Positions 18,267-27,000 of a stretch of DNA of 64,000 bases are shown here, in pieces. This stretch comes from Thermoplasmata archaeon (GTDB taxonomy: Archaea; Thermoplasmatota; Thermoplasmata; Halarchaeoplasmatales; Halarchaeoplasmataceae): assembly GCA_003554965.1 (NCBI GenBank), contig PWHR01000041.1, positions 62,001 to 126,000 of the forward strand, read 5' to 3'. The notes below the pieces were generated by a model, which was not told where the DNA came from, did not search any database, and saw nothing but the letters and a program-made list of their open reading frames with translations. The translations under genes were made by a program, and so were the position numbers. Each line of letters starts with the position of its first letter. Positions within the stretch are counted from its first letter, which is position 1.

Positions 18267-19514
18267 ATGTTTGGCGGCCCGATGGAGCTGACGATAGAAG
18301 AAAATAAAGGAGACTCTTTCCTTATAAACGAGGAAACCGCTTCTGAGCATTCGATAGAGGATGATGATGTTCTCTTGGGAAAAAACTCTATGAACCAGAA
18401 AGCGATCGCTGGACACGCTGAAACTTGTGACGAAATAGATAAGGAAAAGATAGGGATGCCCAGAGAAAAGTTCGAGTCTATCGGATTGGATTGTGATTTC
18501 AAAATCGAGATCCAAAAGTATAAAGAGGATCTAGTGAGCGTAAAAGAGGTCGATTTTGGTTTCGTAGATCGAAGCAGTTCAAGCGAAGATCCTCTTTCAA
18601 CCGTGAAAGAGAATGAAAAGGAATTTCTGAACTTCATAAAAGAAAAGGTTTTTACTAAAAATTCTAAATTTTTTTGGAATACTCATCAACTACTAGTCTC
18701 TATAAAAAGTACCTATCCAAAACTTGGTGTGGATCAAGTAGGTGATTTCACAGACATAGAAGAATGTAATTACGCTTGGGGAGGAGGTGAACTAAAATCC
18801 TTCGACGGAGTACTATTGATCGATATGTCCGGAAGTATGGAGACCGAAGATCTAAAGATGGAAGACATAGAGTGGATCGTTGAAAGGATAAACAGCGGTA
18901 TTCAAGGTAAGATGACCTCTGGATTTTTAAGAAACCTTAAAGATAGGATGAAAATCAAAAGATCTGAAGGTGCAGCTTTCTGTGCTTTGATGTACCTTGT
19001 CCAGAAGATAGGTCGAGGTGTTGGAGATAATATTTCCATAGTACCTTTCAGTAAAGAAGCAAAACCCATTAGATTCAAAGATCAAAAATTCTTTTCTTCA
19101 AAGATCGGATCCACCAGGGAAGCTGCAGAAAACATAATCGAAACCATAAATTATTTTCCAAGAGGACAGACAAATATATCTGGAGCTCTTGATCAAACGA
19201 TAGAGGTCATGAAAGAGTTTAACAGGGATAAGATGAAGATGATAGTGATTTTAACGGACGGAGAACCCAATCCTTCATCTATAGACGATAGTGATAGTGT
19301 TAAGAAACTCGTAAATGAAAGGATCGCACCTAGAAGTGATGTTATCATAAACACGATAGGACTAGGAGATGAAGTGGATCATCATCTTTTGGAAGAGATC
19401 GCCTCTGTAACGGGAGGGGAATACACTTACGTGAACAGTTTGGAAGGCCTTACACAGGCTTATTCAAGATATGCAACAAACATCTCAATCAAAGGTACCG
19501 TGTTGCCTGACTGA
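18267..19514 (+). CDS. VWA-domain protein with VAT/Cdc48-N-like N-terminal domain
   Basis: 415 residues. Residues about 6-100 follow the double-psi barrel pattern of the VAT/Cdc48 N domain: an opening strand, LINEETASEHSIEDDDV, then KAIAGHA, then KIGMPREKFESIGLDCDFKIEI, then a linking strand VSVKEVDFGF. Residues about 178-405 are a von Willebrand A domain with an intact MIDAS: D186-M-S188-G-S190, GQTNIS and ILTDGEPN. The N-domain match is my inference from pattern; the VWA is clear. No signal peptide or membrane helix, so cytoplasmic. GGAGG lies only three bases before the ATG. The stop is 16 bases from the convergent ligase gene. Read with its neighbours, it may be the adaptor of a ubiquitin-fold protein system. 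Confidence 0.85.
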   Translation: MFGGPMELTIEENKGDSFLINEETASEHSIEDDDVLLGKNSMNQKAIAGHAETCDEIDKEKIGMPREKFESIGLDCDFKIEIQKYKEDLVSVKEVDFGFVDRSSSSEDPLSTVKENEKEFLNFIKEKVFTKNSKFFWNTHQLLVSIKSTYPKLGVDQVGDFTDIEECNYAWGGGELKSFDGVLLIDMSGSMETEDLKMEDIEWIVERINSGIQGKMTSGFLRNLKDRMKIKRSEGAAFCALMYLVQKIGRGVGDNISIVPFSKEAKPIRFKDQKFFSSKIGSTREAAENIIETINYFPRGQTNISGALDQTIEVMKEFNRDKMKMIVILTDGEPNPSSIDDSDSVKKLVNERIAPRSDVIINTIGLGDEVDHHLLEEIASVTGGEYTYVNSLEGLTQAYSRYATNISIKGTVLPD

Positions 19515-19530
19515 ATACTCCAATATATCT

Positions 19531-21807
19531 TCAAAGCCCTTCAAAATCGGTGATCTTTATATCACCAATATCTATCGATTCAAACCATAGATCGGATCTT
19601 TTGTTTTGTGCTGCTTCAACCGATAATGACCTCAAGGTTTTCAGAAAACTTTCAAAATCTGAGGCTTCCTTCTTGTAGAGTATCAATTGGGAAGGTGAAA
19701 TGGGTGGTGCAAGAGGAAGGTCATCATCCTTTTTCAAGCTGAAGACTCTAAAAAAGATATTGTTCAAAAAAGGTGTATCAATGAGCCCCATCTCCTCGAA
19801 ATAAGGGATTAAATTCTTTAAGATATTTTGCCAATCCTCATATATGTATTTTGATCCTCTATCAGCCAGTGATCTTAAGCATTCCGTTCTTTCTTCCCCA
19901 ACACACACTCTACCTAGCAGGCCGTCTTCGATACTATTCTGCCTGTTCTTCTTAAGCACATCTGTCGGAAGAGGAGAAGATGACTTAGATATTTTTTTTC
20001 CCTTTTCAAATTTATCTTTAGTATAAAGAGCTATAGCTTGAAGGATGATCGCTAAAGAGATCCTATCTAAAGTAGTGATCTGTGTATCGAACACCCTAAT
20101 TTCGATCGTATCGTATCGCGTAAATGGATAAACATCTATCATCCGAAGAGACTCGTCTCTCCTTCCTAGCTTTTGTTCTAGGTAATGTTTTCCATCAGAT
20201 CCTGATGATGGAAGTGGAGGAGGCGCTTTGAACTGTTCTTTATTCCTCTTTAATCGCATATTTGGCGAAGGATGTGTTATTACTAGATTCCCCCAATCAT
20301 TGAAAGTATAATCTGGTTTTTTGCCATCTATAAAAGGAGAGTTCGATGAAATAGCTATCAGATGTGGAATCAATTCACGATAGATATTGTATATCTCCGT
20401 CTTTAACTCATTGTTTTTGATTCCAAGATGATGGTGTTCACCGAAGGAAAGACCCTCGGAGTATTTTTCGACTGGGTTGGTGCCGACTGGGATCACATCA
20501 GCATCGATTTTTAGGTCCCTAACCACTTCTTTTATGATCCGATAAAGATGGTATGCCCACCACTCGAGTTCTTCTAGATATTCGCAGGGAGGAGTCTGTA
20601 TCTCAAGGATATTGGTTTCAAAAGTAACGTGAGAATCTTTTCCTAGAATAGAGTAATACCGATCATTATTATCTACTGAATACTTTATATGTACAGCCTC
20701 ATATCCTCTGTCATCCTCCTGTATAAAAACATCGTCCTTCCACTTCCTTTGAATAAATTTTTTAGCGCTGTTCTTCAGTTCTGAAATCTTTTTCCTAGCA
20801 TCGTCTAAAATCTCTTCAAATATGATCGACATCTGACTTCCTTCCAGCCATCGCCAATCCTTCCTTACTACCTGGAGTTCTATCTCTATTCCATGAGTAA
20901 ATGGAAGTCGATTATGTTTTAGTGTTTTGTCACGATAAAGAGATAAAGACTCTTTCTCGATCTTTTTGTAGTCTTCAACTCCTGTATCATCGATCATAAA
21001 ATAGTGATCAGATACCTGGTTATCCTCCTCGATAAGAAATTGGTAATATCCTCCTTTATGGAATGTATTCTTCACCCCTAACTTGTCTAAGTCCACTCCA
21101 CAGTTCAAGTTGATCCATTTTTTTGCTTTTAGAATCTTGTTTTTTCTATTTTCATCTATAGAAGGTGTAGAAATAACTCGATATCGTTTTTCTTCTTTTA
21201 GATATACTCTTCTATATTCATCCACATATAACATCGGAGTAGTGCTTACTTCATCATAGTTTTTATCCTTAAAATCAACCTTCCAACTTTCTTTTCTATC
21301 ACAAATATCTCTTTTGTCCTTTTCTATCTCCCTTCTAGAAACAAATTTATAGTCTATCTCCCTATACTTGAGTATTTTATTCTTTTCTTGGATAAAAAAT
21401 ACGCCCACTAACCTTCCGTCTGTCATATTAGCTTTCTTTAAACCTATACTTTTTGCCTTAGGATATTCAATATTTAATCCTTTTACAACCTTATCCAAAG
21501 GTTCGCCGATGCTGTTGAATTTTTCTACTCTTACCTCTTTTTTACTTGGCTCGTCGGGTGGAAGAGGTGGAGGATTAATTTTTCGATCTAAATCGTCTTT
21601 TTGATCATCATTAATCAGCTTAAGTACGATCAAGAACAGAAGGATTCCCACTATCAGTGCTATCAAAATTAAATATGGGGTCATAGAGATGAGAAACATG
21701 CCTACGATAAAATAAGAAAATACCGATTTATCACGAGTTGTACTTTCTGATACTTTTCTATCTCTCAAATTCTCACTCTTACCTATTTTTTCCTTCTTAA
21801 TCCGCAA
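19531..21807 (-). CDS. Membrane-anchored GCS2-like carboxylate-amine ligase
   Basis: 758 residues. Residues about 28-65 hold one or two membrane helices, followed by a proline-rich linker (PPPLPPDEPS). Residues about 225-295 contain a module with KAKKWINLNCGV (Trp231), also present in the two ubiquitin-fold proteins next door. Residues about 300-640 resemble the glutamate-cysteine ligase type 2 (YbdK-like) fold: GIEIE at 306-310, LEIQTPPCEYLEELEWW, GEHHHLGI (His458-460), HLIAISSNSPFIDGK and TIEIRVFDTQ with Arg571. These enzymes make peptide bonds using ATP. The substrate is unknown; size, anchor and context argue against a simple glutathione-pathway enzyme. The TTG start at 21807 lacks a ribosome site; a later TTG is possible. 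Confidence 0.78.
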   Translation of the reverse strand: MRIKKEKIGKSENLRDRKVSESTTRDKSVFSYFIVGMFLISMTPYLILIALIVGILLFLIVLKLINDDQKDDLDRKINPPPLPPDEPSKKEVRVEKFNSIGEPLDKVVKGLNIEYPKAKSIGLKKANMTDGRLVGVFFIQEKNKILKYREIDYKFVSRREIEKDKRDICDRKESWKVDFKDKNYDEVSTTPMLYVDEYRRVYLKEEKRYRVISTPSIDENRKNKILKAKKWINLNCGVDLDKLGVKNTFHKGGYYQFLIEEDNQVSDHYFMIDDTGVEDYKKIEKESLSLYRDKTLKHNRLPFTHGIEIELQVVRKDWRWLEGSQMSIIFEEILDDARKKISELKNSAKKFIQRKWKDDVFIQEDDRGYEAVHIKYSVDNNDRYYSILGKDSHVTFETNILEIQTPPCEYLEELEWWAYHLYRIIKEVVRDLKIDADVIPVGTNPVEKYSEGLSFGEHHHLGIKNNELKTEIYNIYRELIPHLIAISSNSPFIDGKKPDYTFNDWGNLVITHPSPNMRLKRNKEQFKAPPPLPSSGSDGKHYLEQKLGRRDESLRMIDVYPFTRYDTIEIRVFDTQITTLDRISLAIILQAIALYTKDKFEKGKKISKSSSPLPTDVLKKNRQNSIEDGLLGRVCVGEERTECLRSLADRGSKYIYEDWQNILKNLIPYFEEMGLIDTPFLNNIFFRVFSLKKDDDLPLAPPISPSQLILYKKEASDFESFLKTLRSLSVEAAQNKRSDLWFESIDIGDIKITDFEGL

Positions 21808-21836
21808 AGTATTTTAATTTTATCATAATCACCGGT
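21808..21836. promoter_or_regulatory. Compact divergent promoter between the ligase and ubiquitin-fold genes
   Basis: Only 29 bases separate the two predicted starts. The segment is AT-rich (TTTTAATTTTATC) and could serve as TATA box in either direction. If so, transcription would begin inside the annotated 5' ends, which favours downstream start codons for both genes (for the + strand, ATG 21885). Confidence 0.4.
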
Positions 21837-22397
21837 ATGCTATTCGATCCGGTATCGAAAAGTATTGAGATGGAAGAGAAAATCATGGTAGCGATAGTGA
21901 CGATCCTAAATTCAGATAAGGAAGAAAGTATACATATGACTCTAGAACCAGAAGAAACCTTCAAGGAGATCAAGGAGAAATGTGAGGACTATTGGCTTCT
22001 TGATGATAATCCTAAAAAAGGAGAATATATTCTTGTGAAAGGGAATCGAATTTTAAATCCCGAGGAATTAGTGATCTCATTTGGAATACAAGACGGAGAC
22101 GTTCTAAAATTCGTTAGATCTAGTGAGTTTAACAGTAAAGAACAAGTAGAAAAATATGAGGAAGGATTAAAATTAGATAAAACTAATTTAATTGAGGTGT
22201 GCGAGGAGTGGTTAAAGAAAAACATCGGATTAAAACCCGAAAAACTTGAGGTTGTCGACAAGGACGATCCTGAAAATGAAAGATATAGGGAACTAACTTT
22301 GGTCTTCAAAAAAACAGATACGGATGAATTTTTTACTTTAGAAATCAAGGATGGAAAGGTGAAAAATTACATGCCTGTAAGATACAAACAGGATTGA
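21837..22397 (+). CDS. Ubiquitin-fold (beta-grasp) protein with C-terminal PepSY-like module, copy 1
   Basis: 186 residues. Residues about 17-95 follow the ubiquitin pattern: a first strand (MVAIVTIL), a second strand (HMTLEPEETF), a helix (KEIKEKCEDYW), then ILVKGNRIL, then ELVISFGIQDGDVLKFV, which parallels the L-I-x-x-G-K-x-L and L-x-x-Y-x-I-x-x-x-x-x-L-x-L blocks of ubiquitin. Residues about 115-186 form a second module, CEEWLKKNIGL (Trp125) then strands ending LEIKDGKVKNYMP. There is no C-terminal Gly-Gly. The true start may be ATG 21885, which has a weak GGAAGAG upstream and begins exactly at the first strand. Four bases separate the stop from copy 2. Confidence 0.75.
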   Translation: MLFDPVSKSIEMEEKIMVAIVTILNSDKEESIHMTLEPEETFKEIKEKCEDYWLLDDNPKKGEYILVKGNRILNPEELVISFGIQDGDVLKFVRSSEFNSKEQVEKYEEGLKLDKTNLIEVCEEWLKKNIGLKPEKLEVVDKDDPENERYRELTLVFKKTDTDEFFTLEIKDGKVKNYMPVRYKQD

Positions 22398-22401
22398 TAA
22401 T

Positions 22402-22911
22402 GTGGGAAAGAAAATCTTTATGAGGGATCAGAATATAAAAAAAACTGCAGTCATCTATCCTGAGTTTGGTAATAAAAATTCTATAAAAAAAATAAAAAGA
22501 AGTTTGAAAAACTTTTGGGGATACGAAAATCCCGAAAAACTATGTCTTTTTTATCAGGATGTAGAATTGACTGAAGGATATTCTTTAGATACATATGGTA
22601 TTGAAGAGTTCGATCTTTTGGTTTTGACCCATGAAGATGATCCCGGGTTGAATTCTAATGGAGGAAAAGAGACAAAAGACCGGGAGATTATTTTAAAATC
22701 CAAAGAATGGCTGGATAAAAATATAGGTGTCGAGACCCAGAATATAGAGTTGACTGAGTTCTCACGCTCTGGGAACGATGAGAAAAAGGTTATATTTGAG
22801 GATAGAGAGGGCAAATCAATCTTCAAATTGTCTTTTTTTGATAACAAGATAAAAGAATATGAGTATGATGTACTCGAAAAGGATGTAAAGAAGGAGGAAT
22901 CTTATAGGTGA
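22402..22911 (+). CDS. Ubiquitin-fold protein with C-terminal PepSY-like module, copy 2
   Basis: 169 residues from GTG 22402; ATG 22420 is an alternative start. It has the same layout as the upstream gene: a beta-grasp domain (residues about 10-78; helix IKKIKRSLKNFWG, then LCLFYQDVEL, then YSLDTYGIEEFDLLVL), then KSKEWLDKNIGV (Trp103) and a strand-rich tail. The two copies have diverged strongly in sequence but share both domains, an old tandem duplication. The protein ends KKEESYR with no Gly-Gly. It lies four bases downstream of copy 1 and four bases upstream of the amidohydrolase. Confidence 0.72.
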   Translation: MGKKIFMRDQNIKKTAVIYPEFGNKNSIKKIKRSLKNFWGYENPEKLCLFYQDVELTEGYSLDTYGIEEFDLLVLTHEDDPGLNSNGGKETKDREIILKSKEWLDKNIGVETQNIELTEFSRSGNDEKKVIFEDREGKSIFKLSFFDNKIKEYEYDVLEKDVKKEESYR

Positions 22912-22915
22912 AAAT

Positions 22916-24037
22916 ATGCTTCGCATTATCGATAATGAGACAAATACGGGAAGGATCTTTTTTGTAAATGACTCACACCATCATATAGGGGAAGAGGTCG
23001 ATGGAAATGAAAACGTTCCTATCGGGGAAAATGGAAGTTATGATTTTTCAAAACGATTGGAAGAAGATATAAAAGAGAGTTTTAAAAACTGTGCAAATTC
23101 AAGATATGAGCCCCCTCCAGAAAACCTCATAATAGAGAGGAATGGTTCTGGTACAGCAAGAGATGATCATCCCCATGGTATCTTCGATCAGATAGTTGTT
23201 TTTCCGATGAAGGATAAATTTAGAGATGAGGGTGAAGTCACCTTTTCTAGGTCCAATAAAAACATCTCTCGATGGGTCAACGCCGATTACCATAGGAGAA
23301 GGTTGATAGGATTTGGAAGAGTAGACCCAGGAGATATAGAAGGAGCTAGGAAAGAGATCAAAAAATTCCCTAACAAGTACGGTTTGACAGGTTTGAAAAT
23401 ACATCCGGATTCAGAAAGGTTCAAATTGGGTTCAAATGAAGTAATACAACTCTACGTCGACTGTGCTAGGATGGGATTGCCGATAATATTCCATACCGGG
23501 TATCCCTCAGACGTTAAGGATATACACGAGGGGGTAAACAAAACCATCTCACTCCTGGTTGAAAATGGAATGGAAGAGCTGGTGAGTCAATTGAACGTCA
23601 TCATCGGACACTGCAGTTATGAGGAAGAAGAAGTGTTTAGATATCTGAGCCATCCTTGTATATACGGAGAGATGTCAACGCTCAGTCAAGGAGAGAGCTT
23701 CCTAAATTCGGCTAGAAAAAATATCAGGCTGTCCGATTTTACGAATAATACGTTAAATTATTTCAAAAAGGATGTAAGAGAAACTCTAAAAGATAAATTT
23801 TGGAAGATCTTCCAGGTGAATAGTCACTGGTCAAGCAAAATCATGATAGGAACCGATCATCCCTTTTTGCCCAAAGACAACATAACTAAATTATTTAATG
23901 CGATTTTTTGCTCTGATATTTCATCAGATCTGGATCCGTGGAGCATACAGAATATACTCGGGAATAACTTAGTAAATTTACTCACTCCTAATGTCGGTGT
24001 ACATGTATCAACGTTCCAATCAGATCATAGTAATTAG
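22916..24037 (+). CDS. Metal-dependent amidohydrolase (TIM-barrel, amidohydrolase_2 type)
   Basis: 373 residues. The metal-site residues of the amidohydrolase superfamily are all visible: D19-S-H21-H-H23 on the first strand, GLKIHP (His163), IIFHTGY (His193), VIIGHCS (His232) and GTDHPF (Asp314). It therefore looks catalytically intact. The family includes decarboxylases and C-N hydrolases. Here the gene directly follows the two ubiquitin-fold genes (4-base gap), with an amide-bond-forming ligase next door, so a role in cutting an amide or isopeptide bond is an attractive but unproven inference. No signal peptide. Confidence 0.85.
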   Translation: MLRIIDNETNTGRIFFVNDSHHHIGEEVDGNENVPIGENGSYDFSKRLEEDIKESFKNCANSRYEPPPENLIIERNGSGTARDDHPHGIFDQIVVFPMKDKFRDEGEVTFSRSNKNISRWVNADYHRRRLIGFGRVDPGDIEGARKEIKKFPNKYGLTGLKIHPDSERFKLGSNEVIQLYVDCARMGLPIIFHTGYPSDVKDIHEGVNKTISLLVENGMEELVSQLNVIIGHCSYEEEEVFRYLSHPCIYGEMSTLSQGESFLNSARKNIRLSDFTNNTLNYFKKDVRETLKDKFWKIFQVNSHWSSKIMIGTDHPFLPKDNITKLFNAIFCSDISSDLDPWSIQNILGNNLVNLLTPNVGVHVSTFQSDHSN

Positions 24038-24045
24038 TGGAGTTC

Positions 24046-27000
24046 TTATGGACCTGATAGGTCTATCTCTTCCTTCTCCTCTTCCGACAAATCGTACATC
24101 GACTCATCCTGCTCTGACTCTTCTACTTCATAGAATTCATCTTCATCGAATTCTTCTTCTGTTTCAGTATCTATCTCCTCATAGCTTTCAGTAGATCCTT
24201 TAGAGATGAACATCAAGGCTAGAGCTATTATAATGATAAATACTATACCTATGAGTATGAAAACCATCGGTACACTCAAAAATCCTTCCTCTTTCTCCTC
24301 AACCGTCAATTTCATACTCTCATCCGCATCCTCTATAACTAGATTGTACTCATCCGCATCCTCTATAGTATGAGTGACTGTTATAGTCTCGGCTTTACCG
24401 GGCTCTATCTCTAACGAATCACTATCTATAGTTTCACCGTCGAGAGTGATCTCTGCTGTATACTCGCCTTCAACTTCGCCTTTATTTTCCACTTCCACCT
24501 CGATCTCGAACTCTTCATACTCTTCAGGCTCTTCCGGATCTATTTCGATACTCAAAACTTCGAACTCAGGTTCTTCTAGTTGCCCCCCGACCGTCACTAA
24601 AACGGCGTCGGAAGTCTCCTGTTCATAAGACGCCTTCACTTCATACTCACCGGGCTGTTCTTCTTCAAATGTACCTTCTTCTGAAGCATTTGACCATGTG
24701 AATTCTCCATCATCATCCGAGATCAAATTCTCGTACTCGTCGTAAGCCTCGGCTGAGAACTCTATCGATCCTCCTACTGTTACATTTTGATCCTCTTCAG
24801 GCTCTATCTCCACTGTAGATACCTCCGACGGCTCTACTGTCACTATCGTTAGTTCAGATCCAACATCCTCGTATTCTGCTGTAACTTGGTACTCTCCCGC
24901 TTCCGTCTCTTCAAAGGTGCCTAAGGAGGCGTTCTGCCAAGTGAAATCTTTCAAATCGTCAGTTATCAGATTACCATACTCGTCAGATGACTCTGCATTG
25001 AACTCTATCGGCTCTCCAGCCTCTACCGTCTCCCCTTCCTCGGTTATCTCTACCGTGTCTACACCTGATGGTTCGACCTCGATCGTGATCGTATCAGATT
25101 CAATCTCTCCATGAGAAGCTTTCACTTCGTGATCCCCTGCTTCGGTTTCATCGAAAACACCATCGTCAGCCCCAGTCCAATCAAAATCTGTTTCATCGTC
25201 CGTGACGGTGTTGCCATACTCGTCTGAAGCTTCCGCATCTATATCCACTGTTTTACCCGCTTCTATGGTTTTATATTCCGAGTCGATCTCTATATCAACG
25301 GAATCAACATCTGTTGGCTCGACTTTCAGGGTAGCGGTGTCCTCCATTCCTTCATACCCCCCAGTTATATTCCATTCTCCTGCAGTATAAGGTGTTATCT
25401 CGTTATCATTCCAACTAGCGTCATCGATGTCATCGTCCCACTCGACATCATCCGTTACATCATCTCTCTCATTACGATATTCGTCGTAAGCGGTAGCGTT
25501 AAACTCTTGTGCTTCACCAGCCTCAACCACTGGATCTGTTGGCTCGACTTCGATGTGATCTGTATCAGCTGTTTTGACGGTGAATTTCGTCGTCTCCGCG
25601 TCATCATCTTCTTCAACATTATCATCAGACCTGTCTATCGAGAATTCTAGTTTGTAATCGTCATCGGCCTCTTCGATTATCAGTTCATCAAAAGTAGCTA
25701 AACCATCCTCTTCTGTTTCTACCTCAGTTGTACTATAATCTGTTAAATCTCCTGCACCATCTATCGCCTCAACACTTACTTCAACATCTTTCACCGTATT
25801 ATTTTCATCATCCGTTACGAGAGCCTTTGGGTAATCTCCATCGTTACCTGTAAGGGTCTGGCCAGCACGTGTATCTTTGGGTTCTGTTTCCACTTTTACC
25901 GAGGTAGCATCACCTGGCTGGACTTCGACCTTCCCGGTAAAATTATCATCTCCCTCTGCATCTACAGTTACATTATAGGTTCCGAGTTCGGTTTCAGAAT
26001 GGATGAAAGTGATCTTATCTGATTCCCCATAAGATAGGTCATCAATCGTTTTTGTTTCTTCCCGTTTTTCATCGATTTCAAAGGTTAATTCTACGGTTTC
26101 ATCCACATTACCTGTATTTTTGACATAACCTTTTACCTCAAAATCCTCTCCTGCATCCACGTGATCAGGAACTATATCCCAATCGATCAACTCAAAGTCA
26201 GTTTCTGCTTCCACTGGATTCTCATCCCAGCTCAGGAACGGATAATCCCATCCATCAACGATGTTCCAAGGCTCAGAATCGTCCACCTCTTCTGCTTCAA
26301 CTCGGGCTATATCCCAAGGATGATCGAGATCTGTATCTGTATAGGTCGAATAACTATACATCTCAGTAGTGTTTTTAGGTATACCGTCTCCTCCGCACTC
26401 TTTTTGGTCCGTTGTTTCATTGTCGAAAAAGGAATCTATCTCATTACCATTCATGATGTCTGATTCCCCTACTAATCCACCTACCTTCGTTTCTCCTTCT
26501 ACTTCTCCTATTGCGTACGAGTTCTCTATTGTATCGCTATTACTGCCCGCTAATCCGCCTACATTCTCTGATTCATCTGATTCACCCGTCACATTTACCT
26601 CTGCATGCGACTCTGTTATTTTACCGTCATTCTCTCCTACTAATCCACCTACTTCCGTCTCTCCTTCTACTTCTCCTTTCGCAGACGAGTCCTCTATTGT
26701 ATCGCTATTACTACCTACTAGTCCTCCTACATTCTCTGATTCACCTGTCACATTTACCTCTGCATGCGACTCTGTTATTTTACCGTCATTCTCTCCTACT
26801 AATCCACCTACTTCCGTCTCTCCTTCTACTTCTCCTATTGCATACGAGTTCTCTATTGTTTCGCTATTACTGCCCGCTAATCCGCCTACATTCTCTGATT
26901 CATCTGATTCACCTGTCACATTTACCTCTGCATACGACTCTGTTATCGTCCCACCTGTATCTCCTACTAATCCACCTATGTTCGTGTTACCCTTAACATC

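Noticed and set aside
19531..21807. Glutathione biosynthesis (glutamate-cysteine ligase)
   Set aside because: The membrane anchor, extra modules and ubiquitin-fold neighbours, and the absence of any glutathione-related gene nearby, make a dedicated peptide-ligase role more likely.
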